Shown here: one piece after another, positions 1 through 11,798 of the stretch | How the letters are laid out: the number at the start of each line of letters is the position of its first letter | Numbering within the stretch: the first letter of the stretch is position 1 | Assembly: GCA_027576995.1 (NCBI GenBank) | Contig: JANBQC010000024.1 | Location: forward strand, 37,531 to 101,530 | Direction of reading: 5' to 3' | Source: Dimargaris cristalligena | Taxonomy: Eukaryota > Kickxellomycota > Dimargaritomycetes > Dimargaritales > Dimargaritaceae | DNA length: 64,000 bases | Made by a program: the position numbers and the translations under genes | Notes under the pieces: model-generated | Seen by the model: the letters and a program-made list of their open reading frames with translations, nothing else | The model's database searches: none | Told to the model about the DNA's origin: nothing

Positions 1-138
1 TTTTGGTCCACAATTTCTAACCGTTTAACTCTTTCCATCAATTAGTACCCCTCCGCTCGTATTACTCGATATAGGGTATTAGCTATAATAGCCTAGGCTT
101 GCTGTGTCCTTCGTTTCTCCCATTACCGGCCCGTAACA

Positions 139-1326
139 ATGTATTACCATGTTAATGTGGTATCTAGCGCCGTAGTGACGACGGCCATGTTCGCCGGCTC
201 GGCTTTAGCTACCTCTATCCCCACGGATGTCCCTGGGACTAGTCAAGGTATGGCATTCAGCACCCCGATGCATCTGACGCGCCGTGCCCCCCTATTCTTA
301 AACTGGCGGAGCAGTCAAGCTTCCATGACCCCTTCAACCACCGACCAAGCCTATAGTTACCTGGACAACTCGGCAAGTGACTCGGCTTTATACACGGAGA
401 CAGACTCTATCAGCTCGACATCGACCCGTCGCCGAGACCGTATCGCCCAGCGTCTACCCAATAAAATTACCGGGGCCAATAAGTCCGTCTCCGAACGCAA
501 CTCGTTTCAAAAATGGCTTAGTAAAAGTCAAAGCGACTTGGCCGGGGTTAGTACGGTGGGGTCAACCGACAAGCCATTCACGACCTCCAGTAGTTGGAGT
601 CAGAGCAATGAGTTTAAACCCCCCTCCATCGATGACATCTCCTTGTCTGAGAACTACCACGCCCCCGATGACAGCCGCATTGGCTCCGATACTGTGGGCC
701 AATCCGGTGGCAATGACCTGAATTGGAGTAATTTTTTCCAAGGCCCTCATGAAGATGATGACGAGGACGATGGTGGTGATTATAATAGCTACGGGTTCAA
801 TCGTGACTTCCCCGATAGTACGATATCAACGAAAAATTCCGAGCAGAACCAGGTTGAACTTACACCAGAAGAGCTTAAGCAAGAGAAGCGCAAAAGAAGA
901 AGTCTGAAGAATCAAGAGGAGCTTGAAAAAGCGGCAGCGCGTTATCATCATGCCAACATGAACGACTACGATAAACCTCCCATCGGATATCCGCTTTATG
1001 CCGGCCACGCCGAAACTAGGTCGACATCGGCAAACGTGAACCAACAAACGAAGGAAAGCGGCGCTGCCATTTTACCCGATACCCCCGTGCCGGATCTCAC
1101 CAACGACGATGACAATGACGATGAATTTTTCGATGCTGAAGATGGTAGTACTTGGCCTAACTATCAGTCGGAAGCTCATGATTACTCGTCTAAGCACCCT
1201 TCCTTACCCGGTTATAATAGCCCAGTGTTGAAGAATAACCGTGCTGCAAACAACTATAGTCCGATCAGTGAGCCTGGCTTGACTAATCATGATGATGAGA
1301 ACACTTGGTATATCGATGACCCTTAA
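139..1326 (+). CDS. Secreted acidic low-complexity protein, tandem paralogue 1
   Basis: Single-exon ORF of 395 residues ending in TAA. The N-terminus reads as a signal peptide: a hydrophobic stretch at residues 6-24 ending in GSALAT. A dibasic site LTRRAP (RR at 48-49) follows, which would suit a Kex2-type protease and imply a short propeptide. The rest is rich in S, N, D and E, with no recognisable domain and no second membrane segment. It has a D/E run after the NFFQGP motif, a basic patch (EKRKRRS) and the motif DDEFFDAEDG near the end. The downstream gene at 4255-5349 is a clear paralogue: about 29 of the first 51 residues are identical and the dibasic site, FFQ and EFFDA motifs are shared. 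Secretion and processing are inferred; the function is unknown. An effector or cell-surface role is possible but not shown. The start is the first ATG of the frame and gives the signal peptide. Confidence 0.85.
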   Translation: MYYHVNVVSSAVVTTAMFAGSALATSIPTDVPGTSQGMAFSTPMHLTRRAPLFLNWRSSQASMTPSTTDQAYSYLDNSASDSALYTETDSISSTSTRRRDRIAQRLPNKITGANKSVSERNSFQKWLSKSQSDLAGVSTVGSTDKPFTTSSSWSQSNEFKPPSIDDISLSENYHAPDDSRIGSDTVGQSGGNDLNWSNFFQGPHEDDDEDDGGDYNSYGFNRDFPDSTISTKNSEQNQVELTPEELKQEKRKRRSLKNQEELEKAAARYHHANMNDYDKPPIGYPLYAGHAETRSTSANVNQQTKESGAAILPDTPVPDLTNDDDNDDEFFDAEDGSTWPNYQSEAHDYSSKHPSLPGYNSPVLKNNRAANNYSPISEPGLTNHDDENTWYIDDP

Positions 1327-4020
1327 TCCCCTAGGACTTACACCGAGACCCCCGCCACAAAGAGTATCCGCTTCTAAGTTGCGGTTTCAGTGCTACCCAG
1401 TGCTATACTAAAACTTCTTTTATAGGATTCCAACCCAGGGCCCGGTAGCCGAACCTATTCACACTATTAACTTTTTTATCTCTCAGGGAAATGGTTTCTG
1501 GGAACCTGTCGTTCCCAAATCTATACCAACTAGCCCCTCACCGCTTTTTTATTCAGATACCTCTAACGACTTCTAAAACCCGTAGTTGATCGTCAAAAAT
1601 TAGTTTAACAGGTTCACTATTAGCTGTGGAATAGCCCTATCGAATTCCGGCCCTCACCTGCCGATATTCACAATAAATATAAATTGGTATCTATTTTTAT
1701 TTTATTTTTTTAGGAAGGTTTGACGACAATGGCCTAATTGTCAATGTGTATTTGGAAAAGGTTCGGGGCAGTTGTAGAATGATAAATTGGTCTGGGGAGA
1801 AAGGGGTTATTGGCTAAAATTCATTATCTCCCCTATTTCACATACAGTATTGTATTCTAAATGCTCTTCAGCTTGGTCAAATACCGCCCAATACACACGT
1901 TTAGCACTTGGGCAAGAGGGCGAGTGGGCCACCATATGGCCAATACATTCTAGCTGATGTTTCACTAATGGTCGCATCTTAACCTGAGTATCATCCCTAA
2001 GAAAAATGGGTTTTCACTGAAAGGTATGTAATTTTCGTGTATTGAGTTGGCGACATGCTAGTTCCGATAATAACATGCTGCTTCTATAGCCGAACGGCTT
2101 GTAATATAATAGCTTGACTCAATTTTCCCCATATGCCTTAGACCATTATTTTCATAACAAGATATCGGTGAAATTCAGCGCAGCTGTATAGGGGTTTAAG
2201 TAACGTATATAGGAAAATAGTAGAGTGTTTCATTTTTAACCAGTAGGTTCGGCCTCATACGACGAGTTTTTCGCTATATAGTCTAGTTGAATTCCTCCCA
2301 TGCCCAAGAACCATCAATTAGAAAATTACTGGACAGTTTCATTGGGGGGGAGTAGTGCTTCTGAAAGGAACGTTCCTTTTATTCAAGTGATAACTACGTG
2401 CAACCCCCCCCCCTGTGTCGCAACTTTCCAATGGAAAGGGCGACTTATATTTCTAGGGCACTATTGTCTAGAAACACGCAATATCTATTGGTAACATAAT
2501 GGTCAAGAGACCTTTCGAAGAACATACCTAGCGAAACGGCCCATATAAGTAATCACGGCTAACTGAGTATTCTTTTCTATACGAGCCTTCCCATTTAATA
2601 TGCATTGGTAATAAACTTGCACCAGGGTGAGTATAAACCGACGGATGGCTACACCGCCAATAGCCACCGCGGGAGAGACCACTGTACTCGTAGTTTCCAT
2701 AGGCCGGTATGGGTACATACTGCATTTACTAGAGATATTGTGGTTACATTGGTGGGGCACCTGGAGAGTGGTCGATGAATCGGACCAGCCCGTTCCTGGC
2801 ATGACTGGGCTATAGGGCGTGGTGATGAGTTGGGCTGTGTCTTCCATTCCCCCCTTCCACCTAATCCCACTATATACATGTATGACAAGATTGGGGGTAC
2901 CAGAAAGAAGAAAAGGTGATAGACAGCACTAAGAACACGCTAAACCCCTCAGTGTTGGCCGATTTGCAAACCGACCTCGGGTTTGTCATGAGGGCCTTGG
3001 CCGAGCACTATGTGTCGCTAGTTCGCTAAAGGGCCACATAAATGTTAAGTCTTTGCGTGGTAACAACCTGCAAATCAATTTTATTATATCTCGGTAGTGG
3101 CTGTTGATACTACCGGTTTTCCTATGGCACCCAATAGTGAGCAGGTATACTAAGAGGAAGTGGGAGGAGGGGGAGAGGGCGGAGGAGAAAGGGAAAAAGA
3201 GTAGAATGCCATATTTTTTTCTGAGTCTTAACTGGGCCTTGAAAACACAAGTGTTACACACACATTTCCATGAATAGACAACAGGGTGGGAGTGCAAAGG
3301 CGAAATAAAACCAAGCTAAGAACCCATAGTTACCCCTATCTGCCCTAAATCGAGATGCAAGTCGTTCCTAGTGGCAAATGCCGCCCTGGTGTTGGCGATG
3401 CTCAATACACTTTTACAAAATATTGGTGGTATTGAAGTTGGTACAATAGTGCGAGGGGAGTTAATATTCGCAAATAAGAGGTCGCGTCGAATAAATTCTG
3501 TGTTATACAGCTGGGCGAAGCGCCCACCTCATCGTAAAACCATATTTATTCTGCTGTTCGGTATGAGCTCTAATGGATAATTGTCCAGGGACCGAATATA
3601 GCCACGCATTGGTTCACTCTACATTTATTGGATTTTTTCGGCCCGGGGAATTCTGCTGGCTCTTCTTTTGACAAGGGCAGCGGAGAAGGGAAGAAGGAAA
3701 GGATGGAAAAGGAGAGGTTTGATCGGGAGGGCTTAGGGAGCGGTTACACTTGTGGAACCGCGTCGAGACTAGAAGGTGCAACCGCCAATATGACAAATCC
3801 ATTTCTCGTACAGCCAAACCCGACCACCAATATACAGTTAATAGTCTACAATAGTTCGGCGTGTATCAAATGAAGAAGGCGGAAAATGGGTTGACTTTGT
3901 AATGCCAAAATAGGGGATAGTCCACCTAAATCCCCCCCCCTCGCCCATGGGCGCCTATTCCTCTCCTACTACCACAGCTGAAGCTACTTGGCCAGTCCTG
4001 GGCATCCGAGTGCAAATGCA
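1327..4020. other. Intergenic region between the secreted paralogues
   Basis: About 2.7 kb without a credible gene. Short open frames on both strands around 2.5-2.9 and 3.0-3.9 kb overlap each other and have no recognisable content. The segment at 2166-2300 is a copy of the dispersed repeat, described separately. There are G and C homopolymer runs near 2343 and 2405. The last 250 bases act as the leader and promoter of the second paralogue. Confidence 0.6.
2166..2300 (-). repeat. Dispersed repeat, copy A (degenerate)
   Basis: Read on the minus strand, this segment aligns with the plus-strand copies near 11.7 and 33.1 kb and the minus-strand copy near 27.7 kb. Shared blocks include TATGAGGC, CTACTGGTTAAAA and CTATACAGCTG followed by CTGAATTTCACC. 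It is the most diverged copy and appears to carry a 2-base deletion relative to copy B. In the conserved frame it reads RLYSEK, then an in-frame TGA, then G..YWLK. Confidence 0.7.
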
Positions 4021-4027
4021 TATAAAA
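4021..4027 (+). promoter_or_regulatory. Probable TATA box of the second secreted paralogue
   Basis: TATAAAA lies 228-234 bases upstream of the ATG at 4255, followed by a pyrimidine-rich stretch at 4110-4230 of the kind seen before other genes here. This is a consensus match only. Confidence 0.4.
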
Positions 4028-4254
4028 CTGCGCCGGTGCCCTGCAGAAATCGCTACACCCGACTTGTCTTTCTCGTTTATTTCCAACCAGCGTTTCTTTT
4101 TGAGATATTTCTTTCCGCCGCCCTCCTAACTCCCCGCCCCATATTCCCTCCATCCTTTCCACTCAGCGCCTCTTCTTTGTCTAGAGTTTGGGGCATATTC
4201 CCATACCATTGTATTTCTGTCTACCCCCAATTTGTTTAGTGTTGGCCTACCACG

Positions 4255-5349
4255 ATGCATTATCGTTTCGGCGTATTGTCTAGCGCGCTGGTGGCGTCGA
4301 CTGTGTTCGCTGGCTCGGCTCTAGCGACCCCTACTCCCGCGGGTGCTCTTGGGGCCAGTCGAGGTATGCCTCCCGGTACCCCAATGTATCTGACGCGCCG
4401 TGCTCCCTCACATTCATCCTGGTGGTCCAGTGGGACTGACATGACGACCACCGACCAGTCCAGGCAAGGCATCGACTTCTCTCGGTACAACAACAACGAG
4501 GAAGAGGGTACTACCAGCGCCCCACCAGCCCGCCATCGCGATCGTGTGCGTGATTTCATTAACCGAAAGTTGAAAGGGACCGACAAGCCTGATTCAAAGC
4601 GTAGCCAATTTTATAATGCTATAAAATCCAACCTGAGGAGCTCAGACAATACGAGCACGGCGGAATCCAGTAGCTTGAACCAGGACGACAAGTTGATGGT
4701 AAACACCCCCATCAACCCCGTCACCTCTTCGGTTGACAACTACGCCCCCGAAAGCAATAGTGTGCACCCAGATGCAACGATGCAAGCTAATAGGGTTCGT
4801 GAAGATTGGGAAGACTTTTTCCAGAGTCCTACTAGCACTGCCTCATTCCCCTTTACCGAAAACTCCGACAAGGTTGAGGTCGAACCAGCAATGTTGGGAG
4901 GAGTCAATAATAACCAACACAAGGAGAAACATATTCCTATCGTTGTACGACCCCCCCCCGTGCCCGTCTATGCCGATGAATACGACCCCCTTACCTATGG
5001 TACCAATCCCAGCCACGTTAACTACCCGGAATATCAGAGATTAGATGGTGTGGCCCAACACTATGGCTTTGGCGATGGAGGGGTCTCCCACGGTGGTGCA
5101 AGTTTTGGAAAATCGTTTAAGAAATCCCTCGAACTCACTGAGACGTACCTCTCCCAATGGAATTCAAACCCGGATTGCTATTCCCCTAAGCTGGCGTCTT
5201 CTATTCAATCAAATGACCACATTGTATCAAGAGCATCCACGAAGAATTACAATAACGATAACGGTGATAATGAAGACAATGAGTTTTTCGATGCTTTAAG
5301 TGAGGCACACGTTGAATACCCCATGTCGCCCAGAGTTATTCCTAACTAA
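4255..5349 (+). CDS. Secreted acidic low-complexity protein, tandem paralogue 2
   Basis: Single-exon ORF of 364 residues ending in TAA. It begins with a signal peptide very like that of the gene at 139 (FAGSALAT at residues 18-25) and has the same LTRRAP site with RR at 48-49. The mature part is rich in N, S, D and P. It keeps the paralogue's landmarks in the same order: a basic RHRDRV patch, EDWEDFFQSP near the middle, a K/E-rich VEVEP segment, a proline-rich PPPVPVYA segment and a terminal acidic DNEFFDA motif. Between these anchors the two proteins are hardly alignable, so the pair diverges fast outside short conserved motifs. No enzymatic domain is visible. A secreted, Kex2-processed protein is inferred; the function is unknown. 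Confidence 0.85.
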   Translation: MHYRFGVLSSALVASTVFAGSALATPTPAGALGASRGMPPGTPMYLTRRAPSHSSWWSSGTDMTTTDQSRQGIDFSRYNNNEEEGTTSAPPARHRDRVRDFINRKLKGTDKPDSKRSQFYNAIKSNLRSSDNTSTAESSSLNQDDKLMVNTPINPVTSSVDNYAPESNSVHPDATMQANRVREDWEDFFQSPTSTASFPFTENSDKVEVEPAMLGGVNNNQHKEKHIPIVVRPPPVPVYADEYDPLTYGTNPSHVNYPEYQRLDGVAQHYGFGDGGVSHGGASFGKSFKKSLELTETYLSQWNSNPDCYSPKLASSIQSNDHIVSRASTKNYNNDNGDNEDNEFFDALSEAHVEYPMSPRVIPN

Positions 5350-7941
5350 ATATCCCAAATTAGGCGGCGTCTGCTGTTCCCTACCAATATAGTATTGAGG
5401 TTCCGATTGGGGGGCGCTTTCACCTTTATATGATTATTTTCGCCATAGACTTTTCGATTGTAACCGATAAACCTGGAATTTGTTTGTTTCCTAAGGTTCA
5501 TTTTTTTTCTTTCAAATATGGGTCCTCCTACCTAGCACGCTCCATCTGTTTAAGCCGCTTAGTAGTGGCTTCATTTTATTATTGAGGTTTTCACAATACA
5601 TACATCTATATATATATATATATATATAGTCGATAGAGGTGACCAGGTGAGCTGTTTCTGATGGTAACGATACTTCATGGACAATGGGGTTATTTGATGG
5701 GTTAGTCATCGAGTTTTAGGGGGCCTGGTATCCGAAGCCGAAAACTTGGAGGATAACATCATTGTAGTGATCGACCGGTCCAAAGGGAAGTGAATCAGGG
5801 ACGAGGCTTCTTGTGCTCCCTATTTACCCCTTGGGTCAATCCATTCCGAACCCCGTGAAACTCGGCGGAATTAATAGTATAGTAACAATAAACCTAATGA
5901 AATCCAATGGACCCACCCCTGATCCACACCGCGGGGAAATAGGGAGTATATATATCCAATCGCACAGTTGGACTGGTCTTATTACATCGGAAACTAACCC
6001 ACCCTCCCTCCCACATGAATAACCATAGTGGACCCCCTTCCAGGCACACATACACCCACACATTTCACCTCCGAATTCTCCTTTTTAGTACATTGGAGAT
6101 TTCAATAAGGGAGCTCTTATTGATTGCAGTTGATCGAAATCATCCACCACGATATCCTGGTCAAGGCAGGGATAGTCATCAGATAAAGGGGCCCACTACA
6201 TTACAATACGTCATTCATTATAGTACCTCCATTAACTAAAAAAAATGGCGGGGTTATTAGTGGTGTTCTAAGTATTTCTCTCGACCCCTGGTTCATGAGG
6301 GCCCCAATTCATGAATTCCCGCAGTAGGGCGTAAAAGGCACCTCCATATGTACTGCCATTTAGGCTGGTCGATTAATGTGCTTTATATTTAATATACTCC
6401 AAACATCTGACCCGCTAGGGCAATGGGGGGGGGGGGTTCAAAATGACATGAATTGGGATAGGGAGGGTTGTTGGACAACTGCTGGTGATGACGAGTCTGA
6501 AGAGAGCGGATGTAATGGTGTAGGTGGCCCTAGTCTTCCAACACCGCCCGTATGTCCTGTTGCAAGGTTATGATGATTAATGGCCAGGCTGCACAACCCG
6601 ACAGGCCCCTGGGCCTGTACATTTTTTTGCTGACAAGGGGGGTTAGACGGGTGGGTTACATTTTGATAAGGGGGGTAGGTAGAGAGTTATGTTACACGCA
6701 AGAAAGATCTAAATAATAGGTAATCTATTTACCACTATCGAGTGACATCCCCAACCCTCCTTACTCTTGATAAATATATAAAATGGTTATGCTAAATGGG
6801 GACTTGGTTGAGGGGATAGGCCTCAGGAACCCTGTGAAATGAAATAACAATTGGTAAAAGTATACCTGGGTAAGATGGCTTAGTTTACATTGATTGATGT
6901 TTTGGGGATCCGGATCTGTTACAATCAATAGGGGGGATTTGGAGGAGATTTCAATCTCTAAATTTTCTGGACCGAGTCCCCTTCTCTGGTGGATACTATT
7001 GACCAGTGGGGAGAATGGACATGACTGGCCTTGCATCATCTATCTACTTTGAGATTGGCTGCGGCGGATATAACGGTACGAATATGGTTGGGCGGCACTT
7101 TAAATTCAACTGAAGAAGAGTCAGATAAAAGTTCGACATGTCTTTCTATAAATAAATACCAATACCTGGCGAGAGAATAGGAGAATAGTACCCCGGCTCT
7201 AAAGTGCGAACCGTGCGTTTGGTCAGGCGGTGTTTAATACATAGTCGGTCTTTTGGCTAATGCCCAAGCGCCATTGGCTGTTTGACTGTATAGGAAGATC
7301 CAGCTGCGTAGCATGCTCTCCCTTCTCTACACTTGTATTTATCTCGGTGCGTGTAGCCTGCTCTATTAATTATATAGTGTCGAAATAATGGGATTCGGCG
7401 GATATTCCAAAATTACCCTTAGTTAGAAGATATATAGGCGAGCTGTATATTATTGTGCTATAGCAGGGTAATAATGATAGTCACGCTTCCCCTCTTATTT
7501 TTCGTGGTTCGCGTAATGAGAGGCCTTTAACATTAGGGAAGGAGGTTTGTGATCCCGTGACCCCGCTGCAAAGGGCCAGGGATTGATTATTCCACGATGA
7601 CATCATTGGGGGCCCACCAAATGAAAAGGCGAGGCGCAGAGAATGGCGAGGTTTCTCTTTCTAGACTGTGAGTGGGGTGTGTGACCCACTAAAAGTATAG
7701 AATACCCCCTCGTCCCCAAAAATGATGGAATGCGAATAAACCACCACTACTAACTACTACTTACTGGTCTCTTCTTCTCTTCTGCTCTGCCCCTCCTCCA
7801 CTGAGCAGCATCCTTTATTACTACACTCTATACTGCTGCCCCCTCCCCCTTACTTCAAGTTATATCACTGCACCAGCCCCCCTCCTCTCCCTTCCCTGCA
7901 ACCCAACACACGCCCTTTTGGTTTGGTCTCGGACCACTTTA
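5350..7941. other. Gene-free interval
   Basis: About 2.6 kb in which I see no supportable gene. Open frames are under 95 codons, overlap on both strands and are compositionally ordinary. It holds a (TA)11 microsatellite at 5607-5628 and a 12-base G run near 6425. No RNA gene was recognised. Confidence 0.55.
5607..5628. repeat. (TA)11 microsatellite
   Basis: Uninterrupted TA dinucleotides downstream of the second secreted paralogue. Confidence 0.9.
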
Positions 7942-8550
7942 CTACCCAGCCGCAAGTTTGGCATTGGCTAGTTTCAATTGGGGGGTGTAGGCTATAATTG
8001 GCGATATAGATGGCGATGGCGATGGAGATACTGAACGGCCCTTACATTGAACCGTAATAATCTCCGATGATGAAACAGTTACATAGTGAAGGTGTCTTGG
8101 GGACGAGTGAGAGGGCCTTCCTTGGATTCGGAGGAGAAAGAGATATAGCTGTGCTGTAGGTCCCGGATTAAAAAGAACGGAAAAGGACATGAACCATCGT
8201 AGTAGTATTCCTCAGCCATATGGGAGTTTTGCTCATATAGCAGCCATATTAGCGGTAAAAATAGAGGAGTATATCTGCGAAGAACAGGGGATTTCGGGAG
8301 ACATTATTCCCCTGGTGCCATTGTATTGTGTGTGGTTGGGATGGCTAGTAGTGGTGAGAGAGGGGTTCCGGGTTTGGCCATTGGCCTGGAGAGGGGGCCC
8401 AAACCCAACACTAGTGGCGGTCAGTGGGTTCCACCTTGATTGCCGCCCCTCCTTCCTTTTCCTCCTCCTTCCCACTGATTCCTTCTGCGTATACGGAGGA
8501 CACCTTTCATATAAAATGGTACCAATGTCCTGCGCCCCTATCGTTGGGTC
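7942..8550 (-). pseudogene. Quasi-open minus-strand frame broken by two TGA codons
   Basis: One minus-strand frame runs 203 codons from 8550 to a TAG at 7942-7944, interrupted only by TGA at 8233-8235 and 8212-8214. The N-terminal part is K/R-rich and then S/T/P/N-rich; the C-terminal part contains an SPSPSPS stretch. No family is recognised. The complementary plus frame is also open for 121 codons (8189-8554), so low stop density may simply reflect composition. A decayed gene, a gene with an intron removing the two TGAs, or chance are all possible. Confidence 0.2.
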
Positions 8551-8625
8551 TTAATAGGTTTCATTCTACACCACCTCGCTAGCCTTCTCTCTCTTTATTG
8601 ATTATATTCTTCCTTATTTCCCTCC

Positions 8626-8642
8626 CTCTCTCTCTCTCTCTC
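8626..8642. repeat. (CT)n tract in a pyrimidine-rich leader
   Basis: A short CT run inside a longer C/T-rich stretch at 8575-8660, upstream of the gene starting at 9088. Similar pyrimidine-rich segments precede several genes in this window, so it may belong to the promoter. Confidence 0.6.
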
Positions 8643-8691
8643 ATTCTATAATCCTCCTCTCCTATTGTAACTCGGCCTTTTACCACGGTCT

Positions 8692-8698
8692 TATAAAA
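8692..8698 (+). promoter_or_regulatory. Possible TATA box upstream of the gene at 9088
   Basis: TATAAAA, 390-396 bases before the ATG, just after a C/T-rich tract. It is far from the start codon, so a long 5' leader would be needed. Consensus match only. Confidence 0.3.
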
Positions 8699-9087
8699 GT
8701 TGACTTGTAAAACTCCCTTCGCCTGGCACACTGAACAGGCTATTATTATTCATACTGCGCGTGTATCTCATACACTGGCACTTACCCTTTAAAGTACGGA
8801 GCTATCTTGGCACCACTATTCAACCCAGCCGCTCCTTTTCCTCGGAGAGTATCGACTTCTTTGGTCTCGCCATACATAGCGCACTTTTCTGCCTAGTTTC
8901 ATTATCACCCTAAGCCTAGTTTAACCCTTCGAGTCTCTTAGGTCCTGGATTGTTCGTAGTACAGTCGCTTGCTTCTACTCTGTTCTGCTCACTCGTCTGG
9001 CCACTTGGTATATCCACCATCCCTCTTTACTTTTACTTTTACATTTATCAATTACCTTTTACTACGGCAACTTCGCCTCCCAGGACT

Positions 9088-10185
9088 ATGTCTACCACCC
9101 GCCGTAACCACTCGTCCTCAACTCTCCAGCAGGGCATAAACGGCTCGTCGTACATTAACTGGAAATTCCTACACCAATCCATCGTTTCCGAAATCGATGC
9201 TTTCAACAACGGTATGTTCTTATAATAACTCTAACGTCCAAACCACGTCGATTTGCTGTGCCCTCTCCCCTAGTGCTTGATTTGGCCCCTATTCACAAGC
9301 TTGTATTTCCCTCAATACCGGCCCATTAGAGGAGGTGGGGGGTACCAGGGATAGTGGTGATGCGGGAGGGAGGGGGGGTGGGTATACTACGTCAGCAAGG
9401 TTTCTATTAAGCGCCATCCGCTGTTCCCTTGGGGTTTTTCGGGTGTGAGATATGTGGGTGTGTGGGCCCACTCTATGCAATGCTTTAGAGATACCGGTCG
9501 CTGTTCGGCTGCAGGATCATTAGAAGGCTTGCAGAGCCGGTCTGCCCTTTCCCGACTTTTTCGATGCAATGAAATCGAGTTCCATTCGGTATCTGTGGAG
9601 GACGCGGGGGGGGGGTCAAGGTGGTGCTTGGATAGAAGTAGATATACCGAGTTGTCAGGAGGGCATGCTGGCGATACTAGGTCGCACTGATCAGCGACCC
9701 CCCTGTATGCCTACGATTTTCGGGTGCTAAAATCCCCTGTCGGGTCCAAATTCGATTGCCCGCCTTGGGAATGAAGCATCAGTCGCTCCAAATAGCATCT
9801 ATTGTGCGCCGCACACCCCCCCCTCTCCCCTTCCATAGCCGTATGTTTGCGCGCGACCCATGGAATCATTCACTCACCATGCCAACGCTTCCAATCCCAC
9901 ATCCGGCTTACTAATCTAACCCACTCCCCTCCTCTATACCATACTGCTCCACCTAATTCTAACAACGATGTTACTTCGGGAACTCCTACAGGTCGTTTCG
10001 ACGAGAAAAGCCAGCGCTACTACCATCTCATGGCCCTTCTACATAGCCTTCGCTCCCTACATTTAGCGGGCCTTTGTCAGCCGGTCTACATTGAGTACTG
10101 CAAGCGGTTGGTCAAACGCCGCCGCCCCACCTCCGGTAGTAGTAAACAGAAGCAGCCTGGTCCGAGCACCGCCCAAGCCGTCTAA
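9088..10185 (+). CDS. Small protein with unrecognised conserved domain, spliced copy
   Basis: Two-exon model: exon 1 9088-9211, intron 9212-9991 (GTATGT...CAG), exon 2 9992-10185, giving 105 residues and TAA. The core (residues 33-82) aligns without gaps to residues 107-156 of the protein at 17336-17842. About 23 of 50 positions are identical, including SEI, F..G.F, RYY.L, LH.L, C.PVY and the final RL. The splice is supported because the paralogue runs uninterrupted through the equivalent point (FNNG-RF here, FEEG-VF there). The N-terminus is S/T/N-rich; the C-terminal tail is basic (KRLVKRRR) and then S/P/Q-rich, which could suit a nuclear protein. The 780-base intron is the longest modelled here, so an extra exon inside it cannot be excluded. 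I do not recognise the domain and assign no function. Confidence 0.7.
9212..9991 (+). other. 780-base intron of the 9088 gene
   Basis: Donor GTATGT, acceptor CTACAG, phase 1. It is long compared with the 156-546 base introns of other genes here. It contains overlapping open frames on both strands at 9289-9690, with no protein likeness to the paralogue, and G runs near 9375 and 9608. I see no nested gene. Confidence 0.6.
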
Positions 10186-11061
10186 AAATGCGTGAACCCG
10201 CCTCCCCCTTCTACAAACTACTCTCATGATGTTCCCAAGTGTTTTCATCTGTATTATCACTCATTCAAGTGTGTGCTCTCTGCCCCTTTCTTACCTTTCG
10301 CCTATAACGAGAGGTTGGGGGAGGGGTGGGACCCCCACCCCCCAAGAATGTATCTCCATTTGGTCTACTGACATTTATTAGCACACCATGGGGTGGCTTA
10401 ATAGATGGTCCAACTAAAGTATCCCGTACTTTCCACTACTATCGAGAGCCGTTCGTCTTTATTTTTCTAGAATTTCGCCCACTGTTCGCCTCTCCTCTTA
10501 TTGGCTTCGGTGTCTACATGATTTTACCCACATGGATTGTCAGATCTTATTTTTATACCCGCACCCCCATTTTCTCTCCATCCATCTATTCGACGTATTT
10601 ATAATCCTTCCTTCCGTTCCCATTCTCTGTACAACACTTTATGTTCCTTGATTTTCTTGGGTAATCACTATGCCTAGGATAATACCCCGTTATTTATTTA
10701 TGTAGAGCAACACCTTCTAAAACCTTTCGCCCACATTCATCCGGATCAAGTCCGTCATCTCATAATGATAAATAGGCATTTTAGACAACCTAAACCCGGT
10801 TCCTTTGGTGAGCCAAGTACAACCGGGACATGGTATATGTGGTACAGGTGGGGGGAGGGAGTGGAAGTGAGAACATGGTTGGGAGAAATAGAATAATAGC
10901 CTGCGCTAAAGCCGTAAAGCGGGGTAACTAATAGCCCCCCACCCCTTACTTGCCTCAGATCATAGGGGCTGTGCTATTTTGCATGAGGAAATTAGTACAC
11001 GCCATGCCCCAAATAGAAGGCCAGTTCAACTGATGGGGAAGGTTGGTTTTACCTGTAAGTA

Positions 11062-11080
11062 TGTGTGTGTGTGTGTGTGT
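11062..11080. repeat. (GT)n microsatellite
   Basis: TG/GT dinucleotides uninterrupted for 19 bases in non-coding sequence. Confidence 0.85.
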
Positions 11081-11654
11081 ACATTGGAAGAAAAGGGGAG
11101 GGAATGAAAGTGAAGGAAATCGCGCGTACATCAGGAATTCCCAGCGGAGAATAAAAATCTAATTTATCCGATTGGCTGCGCTGTTCAGGCTGTGTGGCAC
11201 CACCTTGCTTTGTCCCCCTTCTCACACCCTCCCCCTCTCTCTCTCCCTCTCTCCTTATTCTTCCTCATTCTCACTTTAACCGGCCCCCTCCTGAGACTTG
11301 CTCATCTGTGTGCCACTCTGTTGTTACAACAGTGATTGTATAGCGGATGTGCAATCAATACTGGGGCAGGACGCCTATTTCTGGTGTTTACACTTTCCCA
11401 CTCGCCATGACAGTTTGGGGGGACTGGCAGCCTTGGTTGGAATATTGTCGCACTGTATGGCGGGGGGTGGAATGAAGCCTTACAACCCACAACAGTACTG
11501 GTTTTTTGATTTATATCCTTTTTTCTGACTAACTTCATCGTCTTGGTCGGTTATTTTTCTAGAAGGCATGCCAACGGTTGGCATTGTTGTATGGCCATCA
11601 GGTGTAACTAATTGCACTGTTGGTATTACTTTTTTTATGTTCAGCAATATAATA

Positions 11655-11798
11655 TAGGAGAAGTTCATTCAGGCTGTATAATGAAACATCCATTGGATGA
11701 GGCCCATATTACTGGTTAAAAGCTATCCTCACATATATCCACCAATACACGTATTATGTAAAACCTTATACAGCTGGTTTGAATTTCATCCATATACA
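11655..11798 (+). repeat. Dispersed repeat, copy C
   Basis: Nearly identical to copy D at 33085-33228 at a constant offset of 21,430 bases; only scattered substitutions distinguish them until the end. In the conserved frame it reads SSFRLYNE, then SIG, an in-frame TGA, then GPYYWLKAILTYI and later PYTAGLNF. Homology is lost just after 11798 and just before 11655. Confidence 0.9.

Noticed and set aside
8189..8554. 121-codon plus-strand ORF complementary to the minus-strand quasi-open frame
   Set aside because: No domain or clear codon signal was seen. One strand mirrors the other and neither is proven.
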